Shown here: positions 23,639-38,600 of the stretch, one piece after another | How the letters are laid out: the number at the start of each line of letters is the position of its first letter | Numbering within the stretch: the stretch's first letter is position 1 | Program-made: the position numbers and the translations under genes | Notes under the pieces: generated by a model | What the model was told of the DNA's origin: nothing | Database searches by the model: none | What the model saw: only the letters and a program-made list of their open reading frames with translations | Assembly (NCBI RefSeq): GCF_963678635.1 | Contig: NC_087066.1 | Span: 56,314,312-56,378,311 of the forward strand | Source of the DNA: Symsagittifera roscoffensis | Lineage: Eukaryota; Xenacoelomorpha; Acoela; Convolutidae | DNA: 64,000 nt | Reading direction: 5' to 3'

Positions 23639-26600
23639 CTGAAAAAGTGAACAGTGTTAGTATTACTTTTTCACTTTTCATAAACCAACATACAAATTCT
23701 TTGCCTTTTGCAGAAAAAGGGATTTTTTTGCTGCTTCCTTCCACAGTAAAATAGCCGAGGTTGGCTCAAAGTCGCAAAGTCACCCTAAAATGGCTTCCGT
23801 AAACCCAATTTGAGAAAAAGGAGGGAGTTGGAAAGAGCCCAATATTATCAGTAACATTCCATCAATCCATCAAACCAAAACTAGGCTCGCGAAGTCGAGC
23901 TGAAGATTCGCGTTAATCTACCCACTCATAATAACAGTGGCATTTCTTACATGAATTTTATGATTTATCTGGCTACCGTCCAAAATAGAAACAAAGTATT
24001 TGGGGGGAACAGTCGAATCATACTGAGTCGCCTCTAACTCGTCTCCCACAAGGATCGGACCCATTACTTCACTTCCGGTACCATCAAAGAACCTGACTCT
24101 GTCATATTGCCCGGCTCCGTCAACTTGCAGCACGATTGGAAGAATATTAGGACACAATTTGAGATTACCAGAATGGGTGACATCGAAGTGGCCTGTAATC
24201 AAAAATGTGTCGAATGTTACATGCTTCTTCCCTAGCTGAAAAATTTCGACCTTCCTCTTCGTAGTCCCTAACCTATATGTATAGCCTCAGATTCGGTATA
24301 ATAATGCTTGCTTGCCCCGAAAACGGTTTTTCAAATTTAAATACACTGCATTTATTATAACTGAATCTGCTTGGTTGATGAGAGATTGTTTGATGCCCTA
24401 AACTGCTCCTTTTATGCTCAAAAATCTTTCCATCTTAAGCGTGCTTCCCATTGTTGTTGTAAAATGTCTGAGAGAAAGGCTTCGTCGAAAATATGTATCT
24501 AAAACCAGTAAAAATGAGGAACATGCCAGTTGGCTTCGAAATTGCTTCGATAATCTCCGTGGGAGACAACTTCTCAGAAACCGAAATAAAGATATGTTTC
24601 TTTCATTTTCCTCAGGACGTTTACCGAAAGATCCTTGAATTCGGTTATGCCGCTCAGCATCGAGAGGACAAAGATTTCAACTTATACGCCTCTTAGCTGC
24701 GCTTGCTTTTGCACCGCCACTGCATGTAGAAGAGTCATAAAAGTCGTGATCCATAGCTAGCAAATGCCAGAGGGCATCGAAAACTTATTTGAGGATACTT
24801 TCGTCGTAAGGGAAAGTGAAACGCTTCACGAAAGAAGGCCAGATTCCGTAGAGCTAAGTGGAGTGTCTATTTCTGTACAATTGACTTCGCGGATTTGAAT
24901 CGATGTTAGAGATGTCAAACCCAGATATCTGAAATTCATCGAAGCCATCCAAAGACAACGACCATTGCAGGCCTATACTTTATCGCAATTGCAGTCGGGA
25001 AAAAAGTACACGTGAGGAAAGAAGGTAACTTTGGGCGTATAAAACGCATAATATGTTCAGCGGTCAATTACAAGGAAATTGAATATTTAAAAGCTATCTC
25101 TGTTGATTTTTCATGTAAGCAATTGTTCTGTTTTTGAATTAGTTCTGTTTATGTTTCTCTTTTATTCCTAATGCTAATTGAGATGATAAGGTGTAGTTCA
25201 GTTTTCCGAGTTGCATTTCTGCCTAATGTTAATGGGGGGATATTAAAACAAACACTGGGCGGTTTTGTGCGATGGGTATTTGGTACTGTGGGGATTTTTT
25301 CTGGGGGATTTAAACCTCGGGCGCATTTAAAGAAATAGTTTCTTCAAACATAATATAGTTGAGTTTTCTTAATCGCAATTTTTTCTAAATAGTTTTATTA
25401 TAGTATCAAATTTTGTATATGGTTAAGTTGATATTTTTAGTGTTATTGTAAGGAAAAAAGACAAACAAACGCCACTCGAGCGATACCAGAATTAGTAAGT
25501 TATTATTCTCAAGTTTAGTTTATTTAGTGCATAGTAATATACATTTTGCTAATACATCCATGTCTTTTTGGGGTTATAAAAAAAGTGTATGTCCGATTAG
25601 TATAAAATATCTAAGGAACCGTTTTAGTCGCCTCTCGTTACTATTGCCTGGGGAAGGGAATCAAACTTTTCATTAGTTACGGAAATTGCAACTTGAAAAA
25701 ATTTGGAAATTGTCAACGCCGAGCTAGAAAATTCAAATTTAAGTTGTTCGACCTTCAAAAATGCGTTTTTTTGTTACAACTACTGAAAGTGGTGAGGAAC
25801 TATATTCGGATATGTTTGAAACAGTTTTTACCAACAAAATCAGGTACCACAAATTCTCATCAAAATGGGTTGAATAAAATATCAAAATTGAACCTTTGTA
25901 GTCAATCTTTGAACTTTAACTGTTTGTCTAAATTGTAGCAAGTGAAGCGAGCGAGTAACGCAAAAAGTTTGTAATTTAAATATATAAAAAATAGTTTTCA
26001 ATTTAAAAAGTGGTTTTGAAGTTTAGTTTGCGCTGCCCCAAACAGTTGCAAAAGTTGAATCCGAAAAAAAATTATGAAAAAAGATATGAAAATTTTAAAA
26101 TTGTTTTTGAAAAAAAAATTTGTTGTCTTTTTGTTGGCAATTTTGCAAAGATAATTATATTCAATTTGTAATTGTTTAAACTCCAGTAAGCGTTGAGCTG
26201 ATTTGTTAAACCCACAAAAACATATCTGTGGTTGGAATTTTTGGTGGCACTTTCACAGCAACTGGCCATTCTTGTTCATAATCTGTTTTTTTTTTCACAA
26301 TAAAGTTTGTCCGGGGCGTTACATTTTAACACTCCATCTTGCCTTCACCAAAAAGTTGAAATCGGAATACAAAGATGAGACAATTTAAAATTTTTGATCT
26401 GAGACGCTGTTTTTGTTTTACTGATATACCGATTTACTGACTTCTCAGTTTCTGCATAGATCTTGCATCGAATCACTCGAATCTATGCAGTAGTAGCTGA
26501 TTCTAGATCTAACTTGAGTTAAACTTGGAAAACTTGATCTTATCTCAACAAACAATGCAGCTCCCATTGTTTTCCTAAAATCTATTTGCACGAAATAGTT

Positions 26601-29600
26601 TTACGAAAAAATTTCCTGCTACCTTCATTGTTTTGTCCACAAAGTCTACACAAAATTACAATTTTTGCTAGTTGATCAATCTTAAATAAATAAAATATAT
26701 GAGAGAAAAAAGATTTTCTCATAATTAATGAGAGAAAAAGTAGCACTGAATTTCCCAGCCTTAAAATTTTTCTTCAAAGTAGCCAAGGACGGATCTAGGA
26801 TCACCAAAAAAACCCTGTTTTGGCCAAATTTTTTGCGCCGCGTGCATAATTTAAAAAAACAAGCCAAGAAGGCGTTTTAAGGCACTTTTTGGAAAATTTG
26901 GACCAAAAAATTGCGTTAGGTGTGTGCCCTTAGAAAAATTCTGGGGTTCCTCACCCAAAAATGGATATCTCAAAATAGTAAAAGGAGGCAGTCGGAGCAA
27001 CTATTAAAAGACATCCGAGATCTGAGGTTAAAAAATATCCCAAATATAGAAATTAGGCAAAGATGAACACGTGAATACATTTTAAAGTTCTGTGCGTATA
27101 TTGAGCTTACCAGCAACGGTATAGTTTCTGTTCTGATACGTCAGCCGCGACCTCACGCTGTTCTCATTTCCCAGTGCTGGCGCGTTGACCCAGTATTCAA
27201 TGAGATAAGTTTCATCAAGTACCATTCCACCCAACTGGAATGATCCCTGGTCATGGGCCACTCCACAAAGCGATCCCGGTGCACATGGCGGCTGTAGTTG
27301 AGGCGACACTCTAAAAGTTTGCCAAGAGTTATTCTCCGGACACTTCCATGAGTCCAGCTTGCCAAGTTCTTCTAAGTTTTTCCCCCTTTGGAACTATTTT
27401 ACTACAGTCAGTTATAAATTGTGAAATGTATGATGCAATTGATTTGCGGGACTTATTTTTCAAGTTTGCGCCACTCAAATCTCGGCATAAGTGAGTATTT
27501 TCAGCCGCAAAATATTTCTTGGGCGACGCTATATACTGAATTTGAGGGGAAATACGCGCCAAAAAATATTTTTAAAAATTTCCAAAAATTATCAAAACCG
27601 ACATTTCCTCCACAAAAATGCCGATGGCGCAGCATTTTTCCAATTTTTCCAAATGAGTTTCATTCAACAAAGCATTAAAAATTCGAAATGATTGACCTAA
27701 AAAAGATCGGCAATTTTCTTAATGAAATGGCCTCTTTTAAAGTTTTCTAGAGCATCAACATCTAGAGCAGACAGTGGTATGCTATCAACACGAAACCAAT
27801 TAGCAATGTCGATTAGGCTGTCATCAAAACTGCTGCAGACAATTGCATATCTAAGCTAAAGATTCGTTTTCTGTATAAATTTGGAAAAACCGCCGTAGTT
27901 GCTGGACTCACGGGCTGGGTCGAAGTAGCTAGCACTGTATCAATTAGCGGCAATTGAAGTCTCAAGGTGTCGAGTTTGAACAACGGTCTATAAAAAGAAC
28001 TTTGAATTGTAGAAAAAAGTTAGAAGAAAATTAGTGAGAGAAAAAAACCGGCATTCAGTATTTGTTTAAATAATTGAACATGTCAAAAAATATAAGTTAT
28101 CGTCAGGCAGTATTTAAAATAAAAGGAAATTAGCAAGCAATTTTGTCTCGACCACTAAAAGTGCGAAGAATTTTGACTTTGGTGTTTTTTTACTTGTTTT
28201 CTGCGCTAATTCATATACCACTATTAATAAAATGTACCACTATTAGTAAAATATTAAATCATTATAAAATATTCAAAGTAACAATGTCGATTAAGCTGTC
28301 GTCAAAAACTGCAGCAAACAATTGCTTATGTAAGCTAGAGATTTGTTTTGTGTATATATTTGGAGAAACCGCCTTTCTCATACCGTTCAGAGCAATCCAG
28401 AGCAAGCAAATGGATGGCTCCAGGCTTAACTTAGTACTTAGTTTTCAGAAATGTCCTTTTGCCTAACAATGTGGGGGATATTAAAAAGAAGGCAACAAGA
28501 AATTATTTTGATGAGTACAGATTATTCCAACCCCGACAAGTATATTAAAATAACTAACTGGTCAACTTTATTCTGAGTTGACATGCTAAAAAAATTTCAT
28601 CGTTTTTATGGTAGTTGATTTTGCGTTAAAAAAATTTAAAGTGAAAGACAAACCGCATGCAAAGTCTATCCTCGAGGCCTGATTGAAACCGAAACAGGAA
28701 AATCAAAAAAAAATTTTTCCTGGAAATAGGTTGTAAAAATGTACTCATAGACGAAAGACCGAAAGATGGCAAACCTCAAATACCCTAAATATCAGGTTTT
28801 GATTCCCTAAAAATCTGTGCAATTTAGTCCTACAGTTAAAAAATATATCAAAATTAGGCATCAAGGGGAGATACCTAAAAACAAAAATACTGAAAAGAAA
28901 GAAACGTTTGAAACCAGGCTACCAAGAATATTTAAAAGTAGAGAAATATTACAGGATAACAAATTTCGGTTTGCCAATGCACAAATTTAGTTAAGCAATT
29001 GTTAACTAACAGAAATGAAAAATACAGAACAGAAAAAATAATTAAAACAGAAAAATTTGTAGTTATCGTTTTCCCTCTTTTTGTTTCTTTTTGTTTCTTT
29101 TTTACTTCTTTAATTTTTACATTATTTAAAATTTATTATGTTTTTTTGTTTTTTTTTCCAAATATTTTTGAACGTTTTCAAGTCACTTGCCTTTTTTGTT
29201 ATGAGAAGAAAAAGACGGGTTCAAATTGAGAGTAACACGAAGATAACTTTTTCGCTACTCACGGTAAAATCAGAACGGGTTGAGTTAAGCTAGAGAAACA
29301 CCCAAGCCTCATGGCTTTCAGAAATCATTAAGTAAAGAAAGAGCTTAACTTTTTAATGATAATTCAGCATAACTCAACCCCAAGCAGATAAAATCATCAC
29401 ACCAGAAAGTTCCAGAAAATTATTGATAAAAATGATGAGACTTGTTCGAAGCGATTGCTGAAGATATTCAACAAATAATACAAATTGGAAAATAAAAATC
29501 AGGCTGAAAACTAGCAAACAATTAAGCTAAAATTAAAAAAAAATCAGTTCAAATCATAAACTAGTTTTAGCACAAGTTATCTTTAAATAATTTGTTGTTA

Positions 29601-32600
29601 TTTGTAAGGTTTCCAAAATAATTTTTTAAATACATTTTTTGCGGAGTAGCTTTTGAGTAATAATGGTAGCAAAACATTTACTTTGCATGCAAATGATTTT
29701 TTCCAAAATGCTGAAAGCAAAATAACGCTAAAAATATGACTGAATTAACTTATCGTAAGACTTAATGGGCATGCGGTTGGAAAACTAGTCTAGAGATGGT
29801 AAGGACCGGATTCGAATCCACCCTATAACTGCGTAAAATTAAGTAAAATGTAACTGGACTATTTTCTCCCCAAAAACGGTTTTTGTTCCATCTTCCGCTC
29901 TAAGACTCGCATAATATTGACCAACCCTGACCGCTAAATAATTAAGTAGCAAGTGGCGGCTTCTTGCCTTAGTAGTCAAAAGTCTAAACGGTTCATAGAT
30001 TTTCAGTGATCGTGGTCGTTTTTACTACTCAACAAGCTGTTTATGCTGTTAAACATGTTTGGGCAGTTTTCATATGTAAGAAAAGTCATGTAAGAAAAGT
30101 CATGCAAAATCTCGTTTAATCTTCGACCGTTCTGACGAGTATCTGTCAAAAAGACTTGGTGCCACTAGATATGAACATCTTCCGATAAGAGTTTTTCAAA
30201 AAGCAGTTTCTTGAGGATAAAATAATCAAAGAGTTCCCGAAACAGTAAATCAGTAAAAATCAAGGCACAGAGCAAAAAAACATAAACCCAACTTTTCACT
30301 TATTTGTAATGGCAGCCCTGTACATTCGAACCGGTAATCATAAACTTTAATACTGTTAAAAGTTACATTTCAATTTCAATTTATGTCAGCCAAACCCCCG
30401 AATTTACTTATAAGTTTGCCATTTTTTCTCGACACCCTAAAAATCTACTCTGCTCTGCTTATTCAAACACGTTTTTTAGGATTGATTGACTGCACGCCAT
30501 AGACAAAATCGAAAACATAGAATACTCTTTACTTAAAGAAACAAAATGTCGTTGGCAGATTCTTTTGATTCCCTTGGTTACTAAGAAAAAGTCTCATACT
30601 GGATGTTATCAGAGATCATAGTCTATCTGGTCCTGTAGTTAAAATGATATTAATAAAAGATGTTTGTTAATTGATACCAAAATAGGTTTAGAGTATATAT
30701 AGGTTCAAATTAGGTAAAGTTAGATCAAAAGAAAACATTACAATTTTACCTTTGTTAGTTTTAGAATGTTTTTTTTTCAAAAGTAATTTTTATTAGAAGG
30801 AAAATTAGTGAGAAAAAAAGAAAAAAGAAAAAAGAAAATAAATCAACTAGGCTTTTTTCAGTATCCCACCCTCTTCGCAAATGCAGCTTATAAGATCAAA
30901 TATCATTTTAAATAGACTTCCATTTAATGAACTTCAAAAAAAATCAAAAGGGGAAATGGAAAAGAGCCATCATTAGACTTAGTGAGTCGGGGGGGGGGGG
31001 GGGAATATTCAAGGCATAGCACAAAAAAACTTAGAAGAAAAATATCACTTGTTTGATTTGGCAGGCCTGGTAAACTCCAGGCCGTGATCGAAAACAAGTG
31101 GTTTTCGCAACTACAGTTTTTTGATGGATAAAATATTGTTTGTCATTAATGCCTTCGCTTGTTTTGTCCCACTTTCCGCCCATTTTTTTATCATTATTTT
31201 TTGTTAGCGTTAATTTTTTAAATATCGCGATAGGAATGACACCCGCATCAATCAATCAACCTTTATCTAGACATTGTATCTTTATAACCGTTCTTGGTTT
31301 AAAGCAAACTCTGTAAGCCTCCGAAGTCCGTTCAGAGTTTTTTTAGAAGGTCAAAATAACAAAACTGAATTAGTATTTCTTTTAATAGACACAGGTCTAA
31401 TAATTTCATACAGCTTACCAAAAACTCAAAATAGCGACGTTGTAAAATGTTTCAGGAATAAGTTGAGTATTAAAGGTTGCAAGCTGGATTGTACATTGTT
31501 TATACACAAAAAATTCCCAAAAATGAAAGTTTTGAGCTTTAGCGTCATAAAACACTTGATCTCCATACGTAAGTCAACGAATTTTTAAGATTGAAGACGC
31601 CTAAGCAGCATCGATTGCTTCATCAGGCTAGCAGGGTATAAAGCCATGTCAGACGTCTTAGTAGTCATTGTAGTGCTCTCCTTAACAAACTTGAGAGGAA
31701 AAACCCTATAGGAAGCTGGAGATTGTTAAAAATACAGCAAGCATTGAAGACCCTGCATGAAATCATTTCTTCATAGGTTCCTGATTGTTTAGTAAGACGA
31801 CCAGTTTTTTAAATTCTCAATTCCGACGAAAACATGCAAAAAGTTCGGATTTTCACTTTCACATCTTGGAACGAATCGATTCAGGTTTTTAACTAGTCTC
31901 CATTTTCCCAGTGAAGTACGAGCAGGTAATTTGTCAATCTGCTGAAAGTTATTGCCCAAATTTTGGAAGGAAGATATACTTAATTATTTTCCAGGTCACA
32001 TGGTAGGTAAAATGGTTATACATAGCGAGACAATTCAAAAAAAAAGTTGATGTATTTATTTTAGGCCTTTTAGTGAATAAGACCCAAACATCATAATTAA
32101 TATAATCATTTTCAGACGAAAACAAAATGAGAGGCCTTGCAGTTGAAAACTATTACGTCGCTTGAAGTTTTCCTGATATATTTTTGTCAAAAACTTTTAA
32201 TAAGATCGTTCCAACCTGCTGAAATTCAAACTCCGGAAAAAAAAGAAACCTCTGCTGTTGTCTAAAAGTTTGTTTAGATAAAAATTTTTGTCCATAACCT
32301 ATTTAGATAAATCACCGGTAGTTTTTCACATTTTGACATTTGTTTACTCGAAGTCAAACTTTTCTCTACATAATTTTTGATCATGAAAATGAAGAGAACT
32401 CCAATTAGTTTGCACGGGTTGATTTTAAGATTGCGTTGATTGGAATGTGGTTTAAACCTAAATAACCGCTTTTCAGCAAAGCTCATTTCACCAGTTAATT
32501 AACAAACAAAATCGTTAAAATTTGGGTAAGCGAGCTAACGTAATGCGTATTTTGTAGTTGTTCCAGCTGTTCATGATAGTCCCATCGAAAGTCACTTCTC

Positions 32601-35600
32601 TGACTTCTGGTCCCATATTTCGATCATTCCACACGATAGCATAGTCTTTGTCACTTCCGTTTGGCAGAAGTTGGGTCACTTGGACATGCTGGTATGTCTG
32701 ATAACAACGCGTACTTTTTTTAAAAAAATTTCGCAATGCATGATGTAAAATAACCTTTAAAAAAGTTTATGAGCTAATTGAATCTACTAACACCCCCAAG
32801 GGGGCCAGGTGGATGATGCGAAATAAATCCAAATTAGCTCAGCGGGATGCAAAATTTTACTATTTTTAACTTTATTGTGCCACAAGCAAATTTTAAGCAA
32901 AAGTACTACAAAAAGCGTTCCGCTGCGTTCAAAACACATTCTTTGGGTAAATTTTGGGGTCTTTTCTTTTATACGGCCCAAAAAAAAACTTTCACCTGTT
33001 TTAAAAGTTTGAACATGATGCTCGAAACTGATTGGTTGAAACTAATACCAGCGAAGCGAAATCTAAACTTGTTCAATGAAAATCAGCGCTCAATTAACTG
33101 TTCGATATTTTGGGTCGTATAACAGAAAAGACCCAAATATTGTTTGCATGGCTGTAAATTTCCGGTTGTTCAGAGTTTAATTTTTTAAAAATGAGTAAAA
33201 TATAGGCTAGGGGACATTTTTTTTCGAGGATATTTTTCAAGGAACTTTTTACCCTGGTGATCAATCTTAGAACCTAAAGACCTGCTACTCCGACTTTCGA
33301 TGGAAGGATGGAGTGTTTGAGCTCGGTGTGAATTTCCCTGAGAAGAGTTTCGACTTTTCAACGAGCCACTTGCATAGAACTTTTTATACCATCTGAAAAC
33401 CGTTAATGCACAGAGCTCAAATTTGAAAAGATGATCTACCTCTAATTTTTATTGAAAATGTATGGTGGTTTGAAATTTGCCATTTTAAATAATGGGCGAC
33501 AAATAACGGCCAATAAGGCGTGAGCTGTGATGTGATCAAATCTGGCTTAGAATTCATTCCATTTTGATTTAAAACAATGCATTCAGAACTGTTTGCTCGT
33601 TGCTAGAATCTACTTGTATCATTTTGTATTTAACACGAAGTGTGGAGGATTTTAAAAACATATATCTGAAAGATTTCATTTTTTTGCAAAATATTATCAA
33701 TTTTTAACTTTAAAAAAAAACGTTAATTTTTCTGTCGATTTTCAAGGGGTCGTCGGAACAATCAAGGCTTTTTCTCAATACTAGCAGACTTGATTTTAAG
33801 ACTTTTAAGCTAGAAATAAGGATTCAGAGTTGTTATCTAAGCGACTAGTTACCACAGCGTATTTGCTTCCGTCAGTCGAGTGGTCACTGGGATATGTCCA
33901 TCTGAAGGTGAACTGTCCGCCAGAAGACTCCATCTGAACATTGGTGCAGTTTGACACAGAACCAGAGCATCCTTTAGTCACTGATTTGCCCAGTGATCGG
34001 TATACCCAGCCAACAGATTGGAAATTGGAGAATTGTCCTACAAGGGAAAATTAAAAATTTGTGGCTAGAATTAGTTAAAAAGTGTTTATTTTTGCTACTT
34101 GTAGATAATCAGAAAAGATATTTTCAACAATAAAAAATTCAAGAAAGTTCCTTTAGCCAAGTTTTGCGGAAGTTCGTGGAACTAAAATTTAAAAAAATTA
34201 ATTTTCTTATAAACTTTTCTTAGCTAAAATTCAGTTAACTGCATCAATCAATTGAATTATGCTTAAGAGTCTTTCAGAAAAAAAATGAAATGTAGACAAA
34301 AAACGAAAAAAAAATCTGAAATGACAAAAGTTGATAGCAACCATATTGCACCAAGCAACCTTTTTGTTTGAATATCTTTTTGAAAATATCTTGAATAAAA
34401 CTTTTGAAAATAAAAACAACACCAAAAAATAGATTGTTTTATCGAGTATAGCTAAATATTCATACTTTGCACATATCCTTTGAACATAGTAGATAAAGGT
34501 TCTAAAAATCAAATAGAATGCTCTATAAAATTTTCCAATCAATTAATTGAATTGTAATATTTCAAAATTGATCACTGGTGAATTTTTTTCCACTTACGAA
34601 CTACGAATTCAACAGTGATTTAAGAAACAAAGAGTTTGCGTCAAGGAGAAAAATTTTGAGCATTGAAGTTGGATAAAAATATGAACCCAAGCGCGTATAC
34701 TTCGAAAAAGCAAAAAAGCAAGTCAAATAAGTTTTAGTTCCTAGCATACCTCAAATTGCAGTTACCCTGCGATAATTGTTTGCTCACGTGAGATGTTCGA
34801 ACCCGGGGCCAATAAGTTTGGCAGCAAACAAAAACATAAATCGAAACCAAAATGTTAGGGTTTTTTATAACGTTATAGAAGAATGATAGTGAAAAGTCTC
34901 AAGTACCTAAAATACTGGGTAAAAAATTATCAAGCATTTTTTTTGACGAATGGAATTCAAAATATATGGACAATTGTATGCTATTTGTGTGAAAAGCACT
35001 TCCTGTCAATCAATGTGATTTCCTATTCTCATAATTCGGAAAAAGTTCAACACAAGCTGGCAGTAAAAAAAAAAGATTTTGTTACACTTTTTTTGCAATT
35101 GTTAGCATTCCATAAGTATTGTTCGCCATAAGTATTTTAAACTGAAAAAAATGACTGATGTCAGAAATTCAAACATGCAAATTATTTTGCAGTTCAAAAG
35201 TTCAGTTGAGCTTCAAAATGACCAAATTTGCCTGAAATTATTTCAAAACAACTTCAGTTTACGCGAATCCTTGCGAGGCTAAACTGAGTATTTTGTCAAT
35301 TGCAAGAAGTTTCAGCGACAAGGTGAAAACAGAGTTGTTGCAGATACGCAGCACGGATTTTTTCTTAGATTGTTTTCTTGATTTAGTTTTCACAAACAAA
35401 TCGCTAAAACGTTTTATTGCTCAAAATCGCTCCAAAAACAGCGATATTTCAAAACTCACGACAAAATTCTTACAATTCGGACAGTTTGTAGAACCGACAA
35501 ACAAATATTTTTTAAAAATATGTGCGAGTAAAATCACGCTTAACTGTTGAGCTGTTAGTAAATAGTTCAGTGCAATGATCAAAATTGCAGAATTCGCTTA

Positions 35601-38600
35601 ATTTTGTGGAATCCGCTAAAAAATTTGCTAAATCTTGTTACATTTACTGAATCCAGAAGAAATTGTTAAGCTGGTTTGTTGCGGAAAACGCAAAAGAACT
35701 ATTTATCACGCTTAACTAGAGATCACGTTGCAAGGTGTGCGCTGAATCTTCAGCAGAAACTACGAATAATTCGGAACTTATTTACAGTTTTTTCTCTACT
35801 TTCCAGTGATCTACTGAGACCAGTAATGCGATTATAAAGAACACAGTGTTTCATCTTAATGATATTATCAGGTTTATTTTCCAGCAAATTAAATCAAACC
35901 AGCGTTTCATTTAGCTGAACACATGCTGCTAGAGGAGGTAACCTTATTTTATTACGTGCGTTTTTCGTTTTCGAAGTTTCGCAAATTTTTGTCTAATAAA
36001 ATTATAACTCTAAAATCTAAACTTCACTGATTTGATTTTGGTTGATAAGAAATTAAATGTTTTTGAAGGATTCTCTAATAAAAATTGCAGTTTTCCCTAA
36101 TGAAAATTTTTTCAATTGCTCCCGTACGTAGCCTATCTATTTCTAAGTTCAAGCTCTCAGAGCTCGGCAAGCTATCACAGAGAGCTCAAGCGAGCTTCTA
36201 CGCGCTTGGTTTAAATCACATAGCTCTGATAAGCTCTGTGAAGTGACCAGTTTGAGCTATAATGTCTTGTGGGAGCTCAAAAATCGTTTTAATTGCTCCT
36301 TTACATGCCCAAATTTTTTATACGTGAATTGGTTTTCGTTCCGATTGAAAGTTGATAGGTCCCTAAATTTTATTGCGATGTGGCACTTCAAAAAACGTTG
36401 ATTTTGCAACTTAACTTCAAAAAACGTTTTAAAAATATCTCGCTTGCCTATATCATTTATGCCTCTGAGTGCGGCATCGGTGGCAAGTAGTTCGCACATG
36501 TGATAGTATGGACTGTAGTTGAATGCCCGACAAAAGCGATTGTCATTGCACCTCCTCTCACATGCCACCATCGCACCCACTATCCTCTCGGGAGGAGAGG
36601 AGAGTGCCATGTCAGGCAGGAGACGAACATCAAAGCGATATAACTCATACCTGGAAATGAGTAGAGATTATAAAAACCAAATATGCTACTTCAGAACTGC
36701 GCAATTCAGAATTTAATTGTTTCAATTTTAAAAAAGAGTACATAATAAAAAAAACATCAGACAGTCACACTTTAATTCAATCCCAAACAATATCAAGGAT
36801 GGCAGGTTACACTGGAAACAACAGAGAATGTTCTGACCAGAGCCTTTAAAAAATACAACCGTTTTTTTAGAAGTATTGTCGCTTTATTTTCGGCGTGGTG
36901 TGATGAAAAGAGCTGATAAAAAAACGGTATTTCGACAGTCATAGTAAAATAAACAAATTGAGAAACAATTTTTTTTAGAATAATTACTTGAAAAACGAAA
37001 GAAAATTTTGAAGTTGTTTGAAGTTTTGAAAATTTTGGTTCCAAAAATGCGCTGAAATACTCAAAGTAAACTACGTTTATTCAAGTAAAACTAAGTTTGT
37101 GCGTTTCAAATTAAGCTAATGTGAGCTTTTAGGCAATTAAAAACAGAATGCTTCCTTGCTTTGTTCGCTCGAAATCAGATGAAAAATGAAAACCGGTTTT
37201 TCTCAACCTTGGTGGTTTGAATCATGACTGCAAGTTCCTTAATATGATATATCACTCAACGCAATCCGATGACTATTTGTGGTGCCTGATTTTAGGTGAA
37301 AAAAAAAACAGCCACGAATACAATATTTTCCCCCATTTTTGATGTTCGAAACCACAAGGCTGCTCGTATAAAGGAGCGCTGGCCCTACGGAATAAAAAAT
37401 ATTGATGAAAAAATCAAAAACCATCATCCCACACGCTATAAAATCGAAATTTTAAACAACCGCTATGTCAAACATCCGACCCTATATGATATTTATCTAA
37501 TAAAAAGACGTTAAAATTTCGAAAAAAGACATAGTTTATATATCCTATTTGAATTGAGCCGACTCAGTTAAAGGTCGCTACTGGGAATTAATTGGCTCTA
37601 TTTTTTTAAATATTCATTCAGGGTCTCTGTTGGCAAGCTCGCAACACGTTGGCGCGGCCACGGTGAACCGTTTTTACCCGACTACTTCAGCTTCTTTTAA
37701 GCGAACGGTAGAAATCGGATCTTTGTTTCTTGGATGTTTGACCAATCAGATGTTTACGCGGAGAAAAAAAACACCCACGGCACAATTATTCCGTCTTTTT
37801 TCTAACAAAGTTGGAATAAAACCCACCGCGAGCACAAATATTCCGTCACTTTTGTCGATAGACGGAACAATAAAACAAAAGCAGCCAAATTTGGTAATTG
37901 CAGCTATTCAAATAACGGATCTTTTCGAAGAAACGCAAAAATATATTTTAAAAATTTACTTCTATACAACTCCGCAACTGTTGTTTTATATAATGTCGTA
38001 AAATTCCGAACTGATTTAAAAGTACGCGGTCAGAAACTCGTTAGGAACTTTACCATCTTGTCACGAACTCGACGCTACTTCACCCCATCCAACAGGTTTT
38101 CTCCCTTGTTTGGTACTTGTAACAATAACCATTTTTGGCCGACCAGCGTTTTTTTTGCCTTTTCTGACATTATTAAAGCCAATATCTGAATTTACATACG
38201 AATTTTAACGCTAACCTTGAACCCGAAAAACGCGTTTGTTGGTCAAAAAATTCCATAAAGTGCCCAAAAATTTGGCAATTTGACGTTTTTTCTAAAAAAA
38301 ACTCCCCTTCCTAATACTTCTATTTTAGAGAAATTAAGGCAAACTGAAAAAGCACCCCTTCTCACAAATCTAAAATACGCCTTGAACAAACTTTCAGCAA
38401 AGCGGTGCTGATCTAGAATTTGCTCGAGGGAACTTTTCAAAGTATTCCTCTCCAAAATTACTGCATTATGGCACTAAAGACGCCTTTAAAAAGTCTTAAA
38501 GTCATTAAGCTGAAAACGGATTCGTACCTTTTGGCCATAAAACTAAACTCTGATAAACCATTGATAATATCAGAAACTAAATTTTCGTTTGGCTATAGAA

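Larger units (their letters stand above)
27311..32539 (-). other. Intron 4, the largest intron, with repeats
   Basis: It spans 5.2 kb. It holds a ~90-bp direct repeat pair (27801 and 28276), a B-box-like SINE candidate at 29766, and a 15-base G run at 30989-31003. A plus-strand frame at 31274-31588 contains LLIDTG, faintly like a retroelement protease. No host exon was recognised inside it. Confidence 0.5.

Noticed and set aside
24414-24696. Overlapping plus-strand ORFs as a host exon
   Set aside because: Two frames are equally open, neither has splice sites or a domain, and they lie inside intron 5 of the opposite strand.
29766-29828. Functional tRNA gene
   Set aside because: The B box is good, but no acceptor stem or anticodon arm can be formed.
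31274-31588. Plus-strand frame with LLIDTG resembling a retroviral-type protease
   Set aside because: Only a six-residue resemblance, without the ILG block or any neighbouring RT, so it is kept as a remark in the intron entry.
32515-32736. Exon 4 as the last exon of a separate gene ending in LARLPKF
   Set aside because: The phase-2 GTTAGC donor joins exon 5 exactly in frame, giving a longer open protein; kept only as a possible isoform.
34790-34810. GTTCGAACCC as a second tRNA B box
   Set aside because: It is an isolated motif without an upstream A box or stems.
37630-38001. 123-codon plus-strand ORF in intron 1
   Set aside because: No domain, its only start (TTG or similar) is weak, composition is like other chance frames, and it lies inside an intron of the opposite-strand gene.
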